Position numbers and translations under genes: made by a program
Shown: one piece after another, positions 35,066-44,019 of the stretch
Numbering within the stretch: the stretch's first letter is position 1
Layout: the number at the start of each line of letters is the position of its first letter
Notes under the pieces: model-generated
Told to the model about the DNA's origin: nothing
What the model saw: the letters and a program-made list of their open reading frames with translations, nothing else
Databases searched by the model: none
Origin: CABYIR01 sp038103905
GTDB lineage: Bacteria; Pseudomonadota; Alphaproteobacteria; Pelagibacterales; AG-422-B15
DNA length: 64,000 nucleotides
NCBI GenBank assembly: GCA_038103905.1
Contig: JAYNZW010000001.1
Span: forward strand, 124,001-188,000
Direction: 5' to 3'

Positions 35066-36642
35066 GCTTTTACTGGACCAGAAGACCTTACATTATCATC
35101 GACATTACCCTCAAACTTTACAAAGTTTTCAATAAACATGGATACAAGTTTTTTTGCTTGTAAGTCGTAAGCCTTAGGATCATTCCATGAATTTTTTGGA
35201 TTAAGTATTTTAGAATTCACATTACTTACATGAAGTGGAACTTCAAAGCCAAAGTTTTCATCTTTTCTCATTTCAGTATTAGCTAGTTCACCTGAAAGTG
35301 CTGCATTAAGTAAAGTTCTCGTATCTTTAATGCTTATTCGTTTTCCAACACCATAAACTCCACCAATCCATCCTGTATTGACGAGCCAGCAATCTACATC
35401 AAATTCAGAAATTTTCTTTTTCAAAAGATCACCGTACTCAATAGGATTTCTTGGCATAAACGGTCCACCAAAGCATGTTGAAAAAGTTGCTTGAGGCTCA
35501 TTGCCCAAGCCCATTTCTGTTCCAGCAACTTTTGCAGTATAGCCTGATAAAAAATGGTACATCGCTTGAGAGGGAGATAATTTTGAAATTGGAGGCAATA
35601 CACCAAACGCATCCGCAGTTAACATGATTATATTTTTTGGATGAGATGTTTTTCCACTAAGTGTTACATTTGGGATAAAATCTAAAGGGTATGCACCTCT
35701 TGTATTTTCAGTTAATGAATTGTCATCTAGATCGAGATCCCCATCAGATTTAAGAACTGCGTTTTCAATTACCGTTAACTTTTTCTGCGTAGTTGCATAT
35801 ATTTCTGGTTCAGCTTCCTGCGATAGTCTAATTAACTTGGCATAACAGCCACCTTCAAAATTAAATAGGCCTTCATCAGACCAGCCATGTTCATCATCAC
35901 CAAGCAAGGATCTTCCAGGATCTGCACTTAAAGTGGTTTTTCCAGTTCCCGAAAGACCAAAAAATATTGCTGAGTCTCCGTCAGGGCCAGTATTAACAGA
36001 ACAATGCATAGGCATAATACTTTTTTCAGGTAGAAAAAAATTTAACAGAGTAAAAACAGATTTTTTAGTTTCGCCAGCATACTCAGTACCGCCGATTAAA
36101 ATTATTTTTTTTTCTAGATTTATCGCTATTACCGTTTCACTATTCGTACCATGTATCTTAGGAATCATTTTTAGATTAGGGAAATTTATAATTGTAAACT
36201 CACTATTGTAGTTTTGGAGTTCGTCTGATGTAGGTCTTACCAATAGGTGTCGTGCAAAAAGACCATGCCATGCATATTCAGTAATAATTGTTACAGGTAA
36301 TGAATTTTTTCTATCAGCCCCCCCTAAAAGATCATGAACATATATTACTTTATCTTTCGAATACTCTGAAAATGTATCTAAAATTTTATCAAAGTGATCT
36401 TCAGATATTTCAACATTCGTTTCGCCAAAATCTATTTTGGATCCATGAATTTTATCTTTTACAAAAAATTTATCATTTGCTGATCGACCGGTGTGTTTTC
36501 CTGTCTTGACTACAAGTGCGCCATATTTTGATAAACGACCTTCATTAGTTTCTGATGAGATTTTATATAATTCATCAGAGCTTAGATTTCTATGTACTTT
36601 TGAGGCATTATTTATAAAGATTGAATTTAAGCTATTTTCCAT
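35062..36642 (-). CDS. pckA: Phosphoenolpyruvate carboxykinase (ATP)
   Basis: PckA converts oxaloacetate and ATP to phosphoenolpyruvate, the entry to gluconeogenesis. The protein has the conserved KTGKHTGRSANDKF, the kinase P-loop FFGLSGTGKTTLS, the metal-binding region GDDEHGWSDEG and the later TRGAYPLDFIPN. I chose the ATG at 36642 (MENSLNS), giving 526 residues; the frame also opens at an ATG at 36663. Neither has an obvious ribosome site. It is divergent from chvI, as in rhizobia, where ChvI is linked to pckA expression. Confidence 0.95.
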   Translation of the reverse strand: MENSLNSIFINNASKVHRNLSSDELYKISSETNEGRLSKYGALVVKTGKHTGRSANDKFFVKDKIHGSKIDFGETNVEISEDHFDKILDTFSEYSKDKVIYVHDLLGGADRKNSLPVTIITEYAWHGLFARHLLVRPTSDELQNYNSEFTIINFPNLKMIPKIHGTNSETVIAINLEKKIILIGGTEYAGETKKSVFTLLNFFLPEKSIMPMHCSVNTGPDGDSAIFFGLSGTGKTTLSADPGRSLLGDDEHGWSDEGLFNFEGGCYAKLIRLSQEAEPEIYATTQKKLTVIENAVLKSDGDLDLDDNSLTENTRGAYPLDFIPNVTLSGKTSHPKNIIMLTADAFGVLPPISKLSPSQAMYHFLSGYTAKVAGTEMGLGNEPQATFSTCFGGPFMPRNPIEYGDLLKKKISEFDVDCWLVNTGWIGGVYGVGKRISIKDTRTLLNAALSGELANTEMRKDENFGFEVPLHVSNVNSKILNPKNSWNDPKAYDLQAKKLVSMFIENFVKFEGNVDDNVRSSGPVKA

Positions 36643-36775
36643 AAGTGATGGCCAATAAAACATATTTCACAATCTATGTTAAGTTTAAATTTTGATATAT
36701 TATGGGGATAAGTGAATAGATATTTTTGATGATTTAGGCCATTTTAATGACACAAATAAACTTACAATATGTCTT

Positions 36776-37474
36776 ATGAAGCATACCGTAGCACTAGTTG
36801 ATGATGATCGTAATATTTTGATATCACTCGAAGAAATTCTAAAAAAAGAAAATTTTTCAATTCAAAGTTACTCTGACGGGGATTCGGCATTAAAAGGAAT
36901 GTATCGAATTCCCCCAGATATTGCAGTTATTGATATTAAAATGCCAAAAATGGATGGCTATGAGTTATTCAGAAAGATTAGAGAGAAACTTAAGATTCCG
37001 GTAATTTTCCTTACATCAAAAGATAAAGAGGTTGATCGTTTAAAAGGACTGATGCATGGCGCTGATAATTATGTAACAAAAGGTGGAAATTTTTCTAAGC
37101 AAATATTGGTTGAGACAATAAAGAATACCCTCAACCGTATTAAAATTGAATCTGATCAGCAAAATAGTAATGATATTATTGTTTATAAGGATTTGAGAAT
37201 GGATTGCGCAAAGCAAGAATGTGAATGGAAAAATAAACCCTTATTGGATCCATTAACAACTACGGAGTTTAAGATCATTAAAGAACTTGTAATTAAGCCT
37301 GGTATAGTCAAAACTCGAGATCGATTAATGGATATCGCTTATAAAGATGATTTATATGTCGATGATAGGACTATAGATAGCCATGTAAAGAGAATAAGAA
37401 AAAAATTCAAAAAAATTGATCCAGAATTTCAGTCTATTAACACTTTATATGGTTCAGGATATCAATGGAAATAA
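36776..37474 (+). CDS. chvI: Two-component response regulator ChvI
   Basis: ChvI is an OmpR-family regulator of envelope, acid and virulence or symbiosis functions in Alphaproteobacteria. The 232-residue protein has a receiver domain (TVALVDDDRN, VIDIKMPKMDG and the Lys in VTKGGN) and a winged-helix output domain with LTTTEFKIIKELV, RDRLMDIAYKDD and VDDRTIDSHVKRIRKKF. The VDDRTIDSH sequence is characteristic of ChvI. It is followed by chvG and is divergent from pckA, the conserved arrangement. No hprK or PTS genes follow, as they do in many relatives. Confidence 0.93.
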   Translation: MKHTVALVDDDRNILISLEEILKKENFSIQSYSDGDSALKGMYRIPPDIAVIDIKMPKMDGYELFRKIREKLKIPVIFLTSKDKEVDRLKGLMHGADNYVTKGGNFSKQILVETIKNTLNRIKIESDQQNSNDIIVYKDLRMDCAKQECEWKNKPLLDPLTTTEFKIIKELVIKPGIVKTRDRLMDIAYKDDLYVDDRTIDSHVKRIRKKFKKIDPEFQSINTLYGSGYQWK

Positions 37475-37501
37475 ATATAATTTTCATTAATATTATGTAT
37501 C

Positions 37502-39022
37502 TTGAATAGCTTATTTAAAAAATTTTTATTTTATAATATTTTAGGATTTCTTCTTTTAGGTATCTTATCAATTCTTATAATTATTCTATCAAATAATTAT
37601 CAATTAAATAAGAGATTATCTCTTATTCAGACTCAAGCATTAATTTCATACAACTATATTAACTCAATTAATTTTCAAAAAGTAAATATTGAAAATCTCT
37701 CTAAAGAAGAACTTTATGCAAATCTTGAATTAAAAAATTTATCTATAATCATAATTGATAAGGATAAAAATATTTTTTTTGATTCAAAGGGGTATGATTT
37801 AGCAAAAGAAGGATTTATTTCAGAAAAGAAAGTGTCTATTGGCGAAGAAGTTAATATCATAGATAATGAACTTGAAAAAGAAGGTCTTGATTTAGGAAGA
37901 AACTTCTTAGTAAATAAAGAATTTGAGAGTTTTTTTAAGAAATCTTATGACGGTTCAAAATCTAAATTTTCAATTACTCTAGATAACAATCGGCTGTTAT
38001 TATTTTCGATATTTCCATTTGAAGCCTTTGATGAAAATTTATTTATTGTTGCCTATGAAGATAACTCAGAGATTAATGTAATTAATGAACAGGTTAGACT
38101 TAATATCTTTTTAAGCTTTTTGGCCATTATTTTATCATTAATGATCTTTTCAGTTTTTTTAAATTTTTTCATTCTGCAGCCAATAAAAATATTAGCCCAA
38201 TCAGCAGCAGATATTGGAAAAAACTTAAAATCAAAACCAAAAATTGACGAACTTGGAAAAAGACAAGATGAAATAGGTGATTTATCAAAAACTTTAAATG
38301 AAATGCTAGAAAATTTATATGAAAAAATAAATGACACTGAGAAGTATTCTGCTGATTTAATGCATGAGATAAGAAACCCTCTAGCTTCAATAAAAATGGC
38401 AAGTGAAGTTATATATGACAAAACTGATCAAGATTATCAAAAGTTCATTGAGATGATTGAAGCAGATATAATGAGGATAGAAAATATAATTACAGATTAC
38501 TCAGCAATGATTAAGGATGAGGCTAGATTATCAACGAGCGAATCAAAAGTTTTTAATATTAAAGAATTGATGGGAGAGATTATAAATGAATACGAAAAAT
38601 TAAATATTAATAACATAGGATTTGCTACTATTTCTGATAATAGTACAGATGATAAATTTAATATAAAAGGTCAATCATCTTTTTTGCGTCAGGCTATTCA
38701 AAATATAATTGATAACGCAATCTCATTCTCTAATAATGGCGATCAAATTACATTAAATTTATCTTCAACAAGCAATTATATAAGTTTATCAATTTCTGAT
38801 AATGGACCTGGAATTAAAGAGCCAATTTTTGAGAAAATTTTTGAGAGATTTTATTCTCTGAGAGATAATGATGATAATCTTCAAATTCATTCAGGCCTTG
38901 GATTAAATATAGCAAAACAAATTGTGGACTCTCATCAAGGTTATATTTCAGCAAATAACTTACTTGATAATGATAGAATAATAGGAGCAAGATTTATCAT
39001 TAATTTACCTATTGCTAAATAA
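37502..39022 (+). CDS. chvG: Two-component sensor kinase ChvG
   Basis: ChvG is the membrane histidine kinase partner of ChvI. The 506-residue protein has an N-terminal membrane helix, a periplasmic sensor loop of roughly 170 residues, a second membrane helix near 200-225, a HAMP segment, the dimerisation His in ADLMHEIRNPLASIKMA, and an ATPase domain with IQNIIDNAISFS, DNGPGI and SGLGLNIAKQIV. The start is TTG at 37502; an ATG seven bases upstream is out of frame and meets a stop. It follows chvI by 27 nt. The periplasmic repressor ExoR known in rhizobia is not in view. Confidence 0.9.
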   Translation: MNSLFKKFLFYNILGFLLLGILSILIIILSNNYQLNKRLSLIQTQALISYNYINSINFQKVNIENLSKEELYANLELKNLSIIIIDKDKNIFFDSKGYDLAKEGFISEKKVSIGEEVNIIDNELEKEGLDLGRNFLVNKEFESFFKKSYDGSKSKFSITLDNNRLLLFSIFPFEAFDENLFIVAYEDNSEINVINEQVRLNIFLSFLAIILSLMIFSVFLNFFILQPIKILAQSAADIGKNLKSKPKIDELGKRQDEIGDLSKTLNEMLENLYEKINDTEKYSADLMHEIRNPLASIKMASEVIYDKTDQDYQKFIEMIEADIMRIENIITDYSAMIKDEARLSTSESKVFNIKELMGEIINEYEKLNINNIGFATISDNSTDDKFNIKGQSSFLRQAIQNIIDNAISFSNNGDQITLNLSSTSNYISLSISDNGPGIKEPIFEKIFERFYSLRDNDDNLQIHSGLGLNIAKQIVDSHQGYISANNLLDNDRIIGARFIINLPIAK

Positions 39023-39068
39023 GCTATAACTGTTAAAAAATTATTTAAATTTAATTAATATATAAATT

Positions 39069-40364
39069 ATGACTGAAACTAATGATTATAAAGTAGCTGA
39101 TATTGAATTGGCAGAATTTGGAAGGAAAGAAATATCTCTTGCTGAAACTGAGATGCCAGGACTAATGGCACTCAGAAGTGAATACGGTAAGGAGAAACCG
39201 CTAAAGGGAGCCCGAATTGTTGGATGTCTTCATATGACTATTCAGACAGCGGTCTTAATTGAAACATTAGTTGAATTGGGTGCTGATGTTAGATGGTCGT
39301 CGTGTAATATCTTTTCTACACAAGATCATGCTGCAGCCGCCATAGCCAAAGCAGGTATACCTGTTTTTGCGTGGAAAGGTGAAACAGAGGAAGAGTATTG
39401 GTGGTGTGTAAGACAAACTATTGAAGGTAAAGACGGCTGGCGACCAAATATGATACTAGATGATGGTGGTGACTTAACAGCATTGATGCATAAAGAATAT
39501 AAAGAATTACTAAATGATGTTAAGGGTTTGTCTGAGGAAACAACTACAGGAGTTCTTGCTCTTAAAAAAATGGAATCAGATGGAACTCTTCTAGTACCAG
39601 CAATCAATGTTAATGACTCAGTTACAAAATCAAAATTTGATAATCTTTACGGCTGTAGAGAAAGTTTAGTTGATGGAATTAAAAGAGCCACAGATGTTAT
39701 GATGTCTGGAAAAGTTGCAATAGTTGCTGGGTTTGGGGATGTAGGAAAAGGAAGTGCAGCATCTTTAAGACAAAGTGGAGCAAGAGTTATGGTTACAGAA
39801 ACCGATCCTATTTGTGCTCTACAAGCAGCGATGGAAGGCTATGAGGTTGTTTTAATGGATGAAATGATCAAAGAAGCAGATATTGTTGTAACAGCGACAG
39901 GCAATAAAGATATTGTAACCGCAGATCACGTCAGAGACATGAAAGATAGAGCTATACTTTGTAACATTGGTCATTTTGATAATGAGATACAAGTTGATGC
40001 ACTCAGAAATTATAAATGGGATGAAATTAAGCCTCAAGTTCATGAGATCACACTTCCTGACGGAAAAAGAATTATTTTATTAGCAGAGGGACGTCTCGTT
40101 AACCTTGGTTGTGCCACTGGTCACCCAAGCTTTGTTATGAGCGCTTCATTCACTAATCAGGTGACGGCTCAAATGGAGCTGTGGAATAACTCTGAAAATT
40201 ATGAAAAAAAGTTATATGTTCTTCCAAAGCACCTTGATGAAAAGGTTGCCAGACTACATTTAGAGAAGGTTGGAGCTAAATTGACTAAACTTTCAAAAGA
40301 TAAGGCAGACTATATCAGTGTAACACAAGAAGGCCCATACAAGCCCGAAGCATATAGATACTAA
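39069..40364 (+). CDS. ahcY: Adenosylhomocysteinase
   Basis: AhcY hydrolyses S-adenosylhomocysteine to adenosine and homocysteine, which removes the inhibitory product of methyltransferases such as UbiE. The 431-residue protein contains the substrate-site HMTIQTAVLIETL and SCNIFSTQDHAAAAI segments, the NAD-binding GFGDVGKGSA and the conserved ending GPYKPEAYRY. The 46-nt leader is too short for a known SAH or SAM riboswitch. It is likely monocistronic or the first gene before tsaE, 27 nt downstream. Confidence 0.96.
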   Translation: MTETNDYKVADIELAEFGRKEISLAETEMPGLMALRSEYGKEKPLKGARIVGCLHMTIQTAVLIETLVELGADVRWSSCNIFSTQDHAAAAIAKAGIPVFAWKGETEEEYWWCVRQTIEGKDGWRPNMILDDGGDLTALMHKEYKELLNDVKGLSEETTTGVLALKKMESDGTLLVPAINVNDSVTKSKFDNLYGCRESLVDGIKRATDVMMSGKVAIVAGFGDVGKGSAASLRQSGARVMVTETDPICALQAAMEGYEVVLMDEMIKEADIVVTATGNKDIVTADHVRDMKDRAILCNIGHFDNEIQVDALRNYKWDEIKPQVHEITLPDGKRIILLAEGRLVNLGCATGHPSFVMSASFTNQVTAQMELWNNSENYEKKLYVLPKHLDEKVARLHLEKVGAKLTKLSKDKADYISVTQEGPYKPEAYRY

Positions 40365-40391
40365 TCCAGAAATAAGTGTTATCATTTAAAG

Positions 40392-40844
40392 ATGATTGTC
40401 TCTAACGAGAAGGACACACAAAATATTGCAAATAAAATTGCCAATAGTATCAATGGCACTAATCTTGTTTTATGTCTGAATGGTGACTTAGGAGCAGGCA
40501 AAACAACTTTTACAAGACATCTAATTCGTAATCTTCAAAATGATAAATTTGCCAATGAAATTCCTAGTCCAACATTCACGCTTCTTCAAATTTATGACTA
40601 TCAATTAGGGCAGATATATCATTATGACTTTTATCGGTTAGACAAAATAGAAGAGCTCTTTGAATTAAATTTTTCAGAATCACTGAGAAATAATATTTGT
40701 ATAATTGAGTGGGCCAATAAGTTTAAAAAAGCACTTCCAGTAGATAGAGTAGAAATAGATTTTGAAATCATTTCTGAAAATTCTCGAAAGCTTAAATTTA
40801 ATTTTTCAGGAAAATTTAAAAAAGATTTTTTTCAATGGCTATAA
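40392..40844 (+). CDS. tsaE: tRNA t6A biosynthesis ATPase TsaE
   Basis: TsaE is the ATPase that works with TsaB and TsaD to make threonylcarbamoyladenosine at tRNA position 37. The 150-residue protein has the P-loop LNGDLGAGKTTFTRHLI, the SPTFTLLQIY motif and the HYDFYRLDKIEE segment typical of the family. It overlaps the following phosphotransferase gene by 10 nt. The order tsaE-amgK-murU is known in several proteobacteria. Confidence 0.93.
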   Translation: MIVSNEKDTQNIANKIANSINGTNLVLCLNGDLGAGKTTFTRHLIRNLQNDKFANEIPSPTFTLLQIYDYQLGQIYHYDFYRLDKIEELFELNFSESLRNNICIIEWANKFKKALPVDRVEIDFEIISENSRKLKFNFSGKFKKDFFQWL

Positions 40845-41803
40845 ATGAAATCAGTATTAAATCTTTTTTACTTAGAAATAAAATTTCTGATTATAAGTTA
40901 GAACAGATCAAATCAGATGCGTCATTTAGAGAGTATTACAGAGTTTCAGGTAAAAACCTTTTAGTTATGTATGCGCCAAAAGAAAAAGGAGAGTCGTTTA
41001 TTAATTTTGAAAAGATCAATAAAATTCTATCTTCAATTAATCTCAGTGTTTCTAATATCTATGATATAGATTATGAAAATGACTTAATGCTAATAGAAGA
41101 TTTTGGAAATGAAGTTTTTTCCAAGATATTAGATAACAATAATGAAAAAGATTTCTACCTGAAATCTATTCAATTGTTATCATATATTCATAACCATTCA
41201 GACTTAGAAATCTCTAATATAGAAAGATACACCTGTGATATTTTAATTAATGAAAGTGAGTTGTTCATTGAATGGTATTTAGAAAAGCACCTTAAGTTAA
41301 ACTTAAGTAGTCCTGAAAGAGAAGAATTTCGTAATATTTTGGAAAAGAATTTTAAATCTCTTTCTCCTAAACATGATACTCTTGTATTAAGGGATTTTCA
41401 TGTAGATAATTTAATATATTTAAGAAAAAGAAATGGAATTAATCAGCTTGGATTAATTGACTATCAGGATGCATTGCTTGGTTCAACTGCATACGATTTT
41501 ATTTCTTTAGTTGAAGATGTAAGACGTCCAATCAAAGAAGAACTTAAAAATTTTCTAATTGAAACTTATAGTAAATTAATATTTTTAGATCAAAAGGAAT
41601 TGGAAAGAGAAATAAGTTTTTACTCAATTCAACGGAATTTAAAAATTATTGGTATATTTTCACGTTTGAAATATCGAGATAACAAAATGAATTATTTTTC
41701 CATGATTGAAGTAGCATGGGGCTTTATAAATTATCATCTTAAAAAGCCTGAATATAATGACCTTAATGATTGGATTGATACAATAATGAAAAATAAATCA
41801 TGA
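40835..41803 (+). CDS. amgK: AmgK-like sugar kinase (MurNAc/GlcNAc anomeric kinase)
   Basis: This 322-residue aminoglycoside-phosphotransferase-fold protein has the catalytic loop LRDFHVDNLIYL and the metal-binding LIDYQDALLGSTAYDF. AmgK phosphorylates N-acetylmuramic acid at C1 in a peptidoglycan recycling route that bypasses de novo UDP-MurNAc synthesis. The assignment relies on the tsaE-amgK-murU order as well as the fold. It overlaps both neighbours (10 nt and 4 nt), so translation is coupled. A general choline/aminoglycoside kinase-like role is the alternative. Confidence 0.82.
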   Translation: MAINEISIKSFLLRNKISDYKLEQIKSDASFREYYRVSGKNLLVMYAPKEKGESFINFEKINKILSSINLSVSNIYDIDYENDLMLIEDFGNEVFSKILDNNNEKDFYLKSIQLLSYIHNHSDLEISNIERYTCDILINESELFIEWYLEKHLKLNLSSPEREEFRNILEKNFKSLSPKHDTLVLRDFHVDNLIYLRKRNGINQLGLIDYQDALLGSTAYDFISLVEDVRRPIKEELKNFLIETYSKLIFLDQKELEREISFYSIQRNLKIIGIFSRLKYRDNKMNYFSMIEVAWGFINYHLKKPEYNDLNDWIDTIMKNKS

Positions 41804-42501
41804 TTAAGAGCGCGATTATACTTGCGGCTGGACTTGGAAAAAGGATGCTTCCCTTAACCAATGATATGCCTAAACCAATGATAGAAATTAAGGGAAAACC
41901 AATGATAAGACACCTTATTGACTTATTAGATGATATAGGAATTCAAAAAATATGTGTGAATGTTCATTATAAATCTGAGCTATTAGTTGATTACCTTCAA
42001 TCAATTGAAAGTAAGAAAATTATCATTTCAGATGAGACTAATGAGTTACTTGAAACAGGAGGAGGTATAAAAAAGGCTTTCAATTATTTAGATGAGGATT
42101 ATTCATTTGTGTTTAATAGTGATAACTTATGGAATAATAGACTCTCAAATCAAATTAAAAATATGTCAGAGAAATTTCAGGCAGATGCTATGGGAGCTTT
42201 CTTAGGTCTGTCTCATATTAATAGTCTTGAAGGATATGATGGGGCTGGTGATTTTTGTTTTACAAATGATCAATCAATAAAAAGGTACAAATATGGAAAT
42301 ACAAATCCATATGTATACAGTGGTATTCAAATAATCAAAAAAGATTTAGTAACTTCATTAAGTGAGAGAGTTTTTTCAGTAAATAAAGCCTGGGACATTG
42401 CAATTAAATCAAAATCTTTATATGGATTTATTCTCGAACATCAAATAAAACATATTGGAACACCTAAGATGGTAGAAAAAGTAAATAATGAAAAAAATTA
42501 A
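41800..42501 (+). CDS. murU: MurU-like nucleotidyltransferase
   Basis: This 233-residue NTP-transferase begins IKSAIILAAGLGKRMLPLT and continues with PKPMIEIKGKPMIRH, the classic nucleotide-binding signature. The metal-binding FNSDNLWNN segment follows. MurU converts MurNAc-1-phosphate to UDP-MurNAc directly after AmgK, the last step of the recycling bypass that can reduce fosfomycin sensitivity. Context behind amgK supports MurU over a generic mannose-1-phosphate guanylyltransferase. It overlaps the next gene by 14 nt. Confidence 0.82.
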   Translation: MIKSAIILAAGLGKRMLPLTNDMPKPMIEIKGKPMIRHLIDLLDDIGIQKICVNVHYKSELLVDYLQSIESKKIIISDETNELLETGGGIKKAFNYLDEDYSFVFNSDNLWNNRLSNQIKNMSEKFQADAMGAFLGLSHINSLEGYDGAGDFCFTNDQSIKRYKYGNTNPYVYSGIQIIKKDLVTSLSERVFSVNKAWDIAIKSKSLYGFILEHQIKHIGTPKMVEKVNNEKN

Positions 42502-43075
42502 ATTTTTTATTTTTATATTTTTTCTCTTTATTCCTGAATTTGTATATTCAAATGATAATTTGGCGAACTTTATCATTCGCAATTATAATCAAGGAGAATT
42601 GCCAACAGTTGGAAACACTGAAGCTGAATATACTATTGTAGAATTTTTTGACTATCGTTGTGGATATTGTTCAAAACAAGCAAATGATCTTGCAAGAATT
42701 TTAGAAGAAAAAGATAATATCAAGATCATTTATTTAGAATTTCCTATTTTTGGCGGTATTTCTGATACTGCAGCAAGAATTGCGTTGAGTGTATGGAATA
42801 CAAAACCTGATTTATACTTTGACATTCATAATCAATTTATGAATTTAGGTCCAAGAATGAAAAAGGATAGTATTATTGATATACTTAACCAATTTAATCT
42901 CAATGGGGAGATAATTTTTGAAGAGGCAGAAAAGAATAAAGATAATGAAATTATTAAGAAGAATAGATCTTTAGCTCTAAGTCTTAATATAAGAGGTACA
43001 CCTGCTTTAATCATCAATGATAATTTAAGCCCTGGGTATCTAAAATATGAAAATTTAATTTCTATCTTAAAATAG
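42488..43075 (+). CDS. DsbA-family periplasmic thiol oxidoreductase
   Basis: The 195-residue protein begins with a hydrophobic signal sequence (MKKIKFFIFIFFLFIPEF) and carries the redox motif Cys58-Gly-Tyr-Cys61 within EFFDYRCGYCSKQ. A cis-proline region follows as RGTPALIIND. This matches the DsbA/ScsC-like (Com1) thioredoxin-fold group that forms or isomerises disulfides in the periplasm. No DsbB-like partner is adjacent. The start overlaps murU by 14 nt, so it probably shares that transcript although the functions are not linked. Confidence 0.88.
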   Translation: MKKIKFFIFIFFLFIPEFVYSNDNLANFIIRNYNQGELPTVGNTEAEYTIVEFFDYRCGYCSKQANDLARILEEKDNIKIIYLEFPIFGGISDTAARIALSVWNTKPDLYFDIHNQFMNLGPRMKKDSIIDILNQFNLNGEIIFEEAEKNKDNEIIKKNRSLALSLNIRGTPALIINDNLSPGYLKYENLISILK

Positions 43076-43142
43076 CTATTTCAAAAGTATTATTTGAATA
43101 TCTAGGCTTGAAATATATTAAAAACATAAATATCTTAAAATT

Positions 43143-43469
43143 ATGATCCAAAAAGCTAAATTTGAAATAGGTGAGATTGTAAAGCATAGATACTTTGACT
43201 TTAGGGGAGTTATTTTTGACGTTGATCCTGAATTTAATAATACAGAGGAATGGTATAACTCTATTCCCCTACAAGTCAGGCCCATTAAAGAGCAACCCTT
43301 CTATCACTTATTAGCGGAAGCACCAGGACAACCTTCTTACGTCGCTTATGTATCGCAACAAAATCTACTTAGAGATGATGCACCCGGACCATTGGCACAC
43401 CCACTAATTGATGAGTTATTTAACGGCATAAAAGATGGTAAATATATTACGCGTAGTAAACATAATTAA
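43143..43469 (+). CDS. hspQ: Heat-shock protein HspQ (YccV-like)
   Basis: HspQ is a small protein known in E. coli as a specificity factor for the Lon protease and earlier as a hemimethylated-DNA-binding protein. The 108-residue sequence shows the family pattern: KFEIGEIVKHRYFDFRGVIFDVDPEF, the YHLLAE box and YVSQQNLL. It starts 67 nt after the DsbA-like gene and is followed after 5 nt by yciB. A CTTGAA element sits upstream, but the spacing to a matching -10 is wrong for a heat-shock promoter. Confidence 0.9.
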   Translation: MIQKAKFEIGEIVKHRYFDFRGVIFDVDPEFNNTEEWYNSIPLQVRPIKEQPFYHLLAEAPGQPSYVAYVSQQNLLRDDAPGPLAHPLIDELFNGIKDGKYITRSKHN

Positions 43470-43474
43470 TTTTA

Positions 43475-44014
43475 ATGAAAAGTTTAGCAAAACCAATCAT
43501 TGAATTTGGTCCTGTAGCAGTTTTCTTTTATTTCTTCATCAAGACTGGTGAAATTCAGTCAGCGATTCTTCCTCTGATGGTTGCAGCTGGCATAGCTATC
43601 GTCGCTTCTTTACTCATTGAAAAAAAAGTTAATCAAATGCTAGTATTTAGTACATTATTAATTTTTGTATTTGGATCTTTAACTATTTATTTTAATGATC
43701 CTTTTTTTATTAAAATTAAAGTAACAATAGTTAATCTTATCTTTGCAGGCATACTATATATTGGAATTTTATTTAAGAAGCCTCTTCTTAAAAATTTAAT
43801 GAGCGGTTCTCTTAAAATGAATGATGAAAGTTGGTTTATTTTAAGTAAAAGATGGGCTGTGTTTTTTTTATTCTTGGCTATTTGTAATGAAATCGTTTAT
43901 AGAAATTTTTCAGATGCATTTTGGGTTAATTTTAAACTATTTGGTATTATGGGTTTAACATTCATATTTATATTTTCTCAAGTATTTTTTATTCAGAAAA
44001 ATATGCAACAATAG
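43475..44014 (+). CDS. yciB: Inner-membrane protein YciB (septation protein A family)
   Basis: This 179-residue protein has about five or six membrane helices and opens KPIIEFGPVAVFFYFF, the recognised N-terminal motif of the YciB/IspZ family. WFILSKRWAVFFLFLAICNEIVYR is the other conserved block, quoted here only as the region near residue 130. YciB is linked to cell division and envelope integrity in E. coli and Shigella. It follows hspQ closely and ends 5 nt before convergent tauD-like. Confidence 0.88.
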   Translation: MKSLAKPIIEFGPVAVFFYFFIKTGEIQSAILPLMVAAGIAIVASLLIEKKVNQMLVFSTLLIFVFGSLTIYFNDPFFIKIKVTIVNLIFAGILYIGILFKKPLLKNLMSGSLKMNDESWFILSKRWAVFFLFLAICNEIVYRNFSDAFWVNFKLFGIMGLTFIFIFSQVFFIQKNMQQ

Positions 44015-44019
44015 TTTTT

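Noticed and set aside
39023..39068. SAM or SAH riboswitch before ahcY
   Set aside because: The leader is only 46 nt, very AT-rich, and lacks the GC pairing such aptamers need.
43076..43142. Heat-shock promoter in front of hspQ
   Set aside because: GGCTTGAA is present, but the matching CATAAAT lies several bases too close to be a proper -10.
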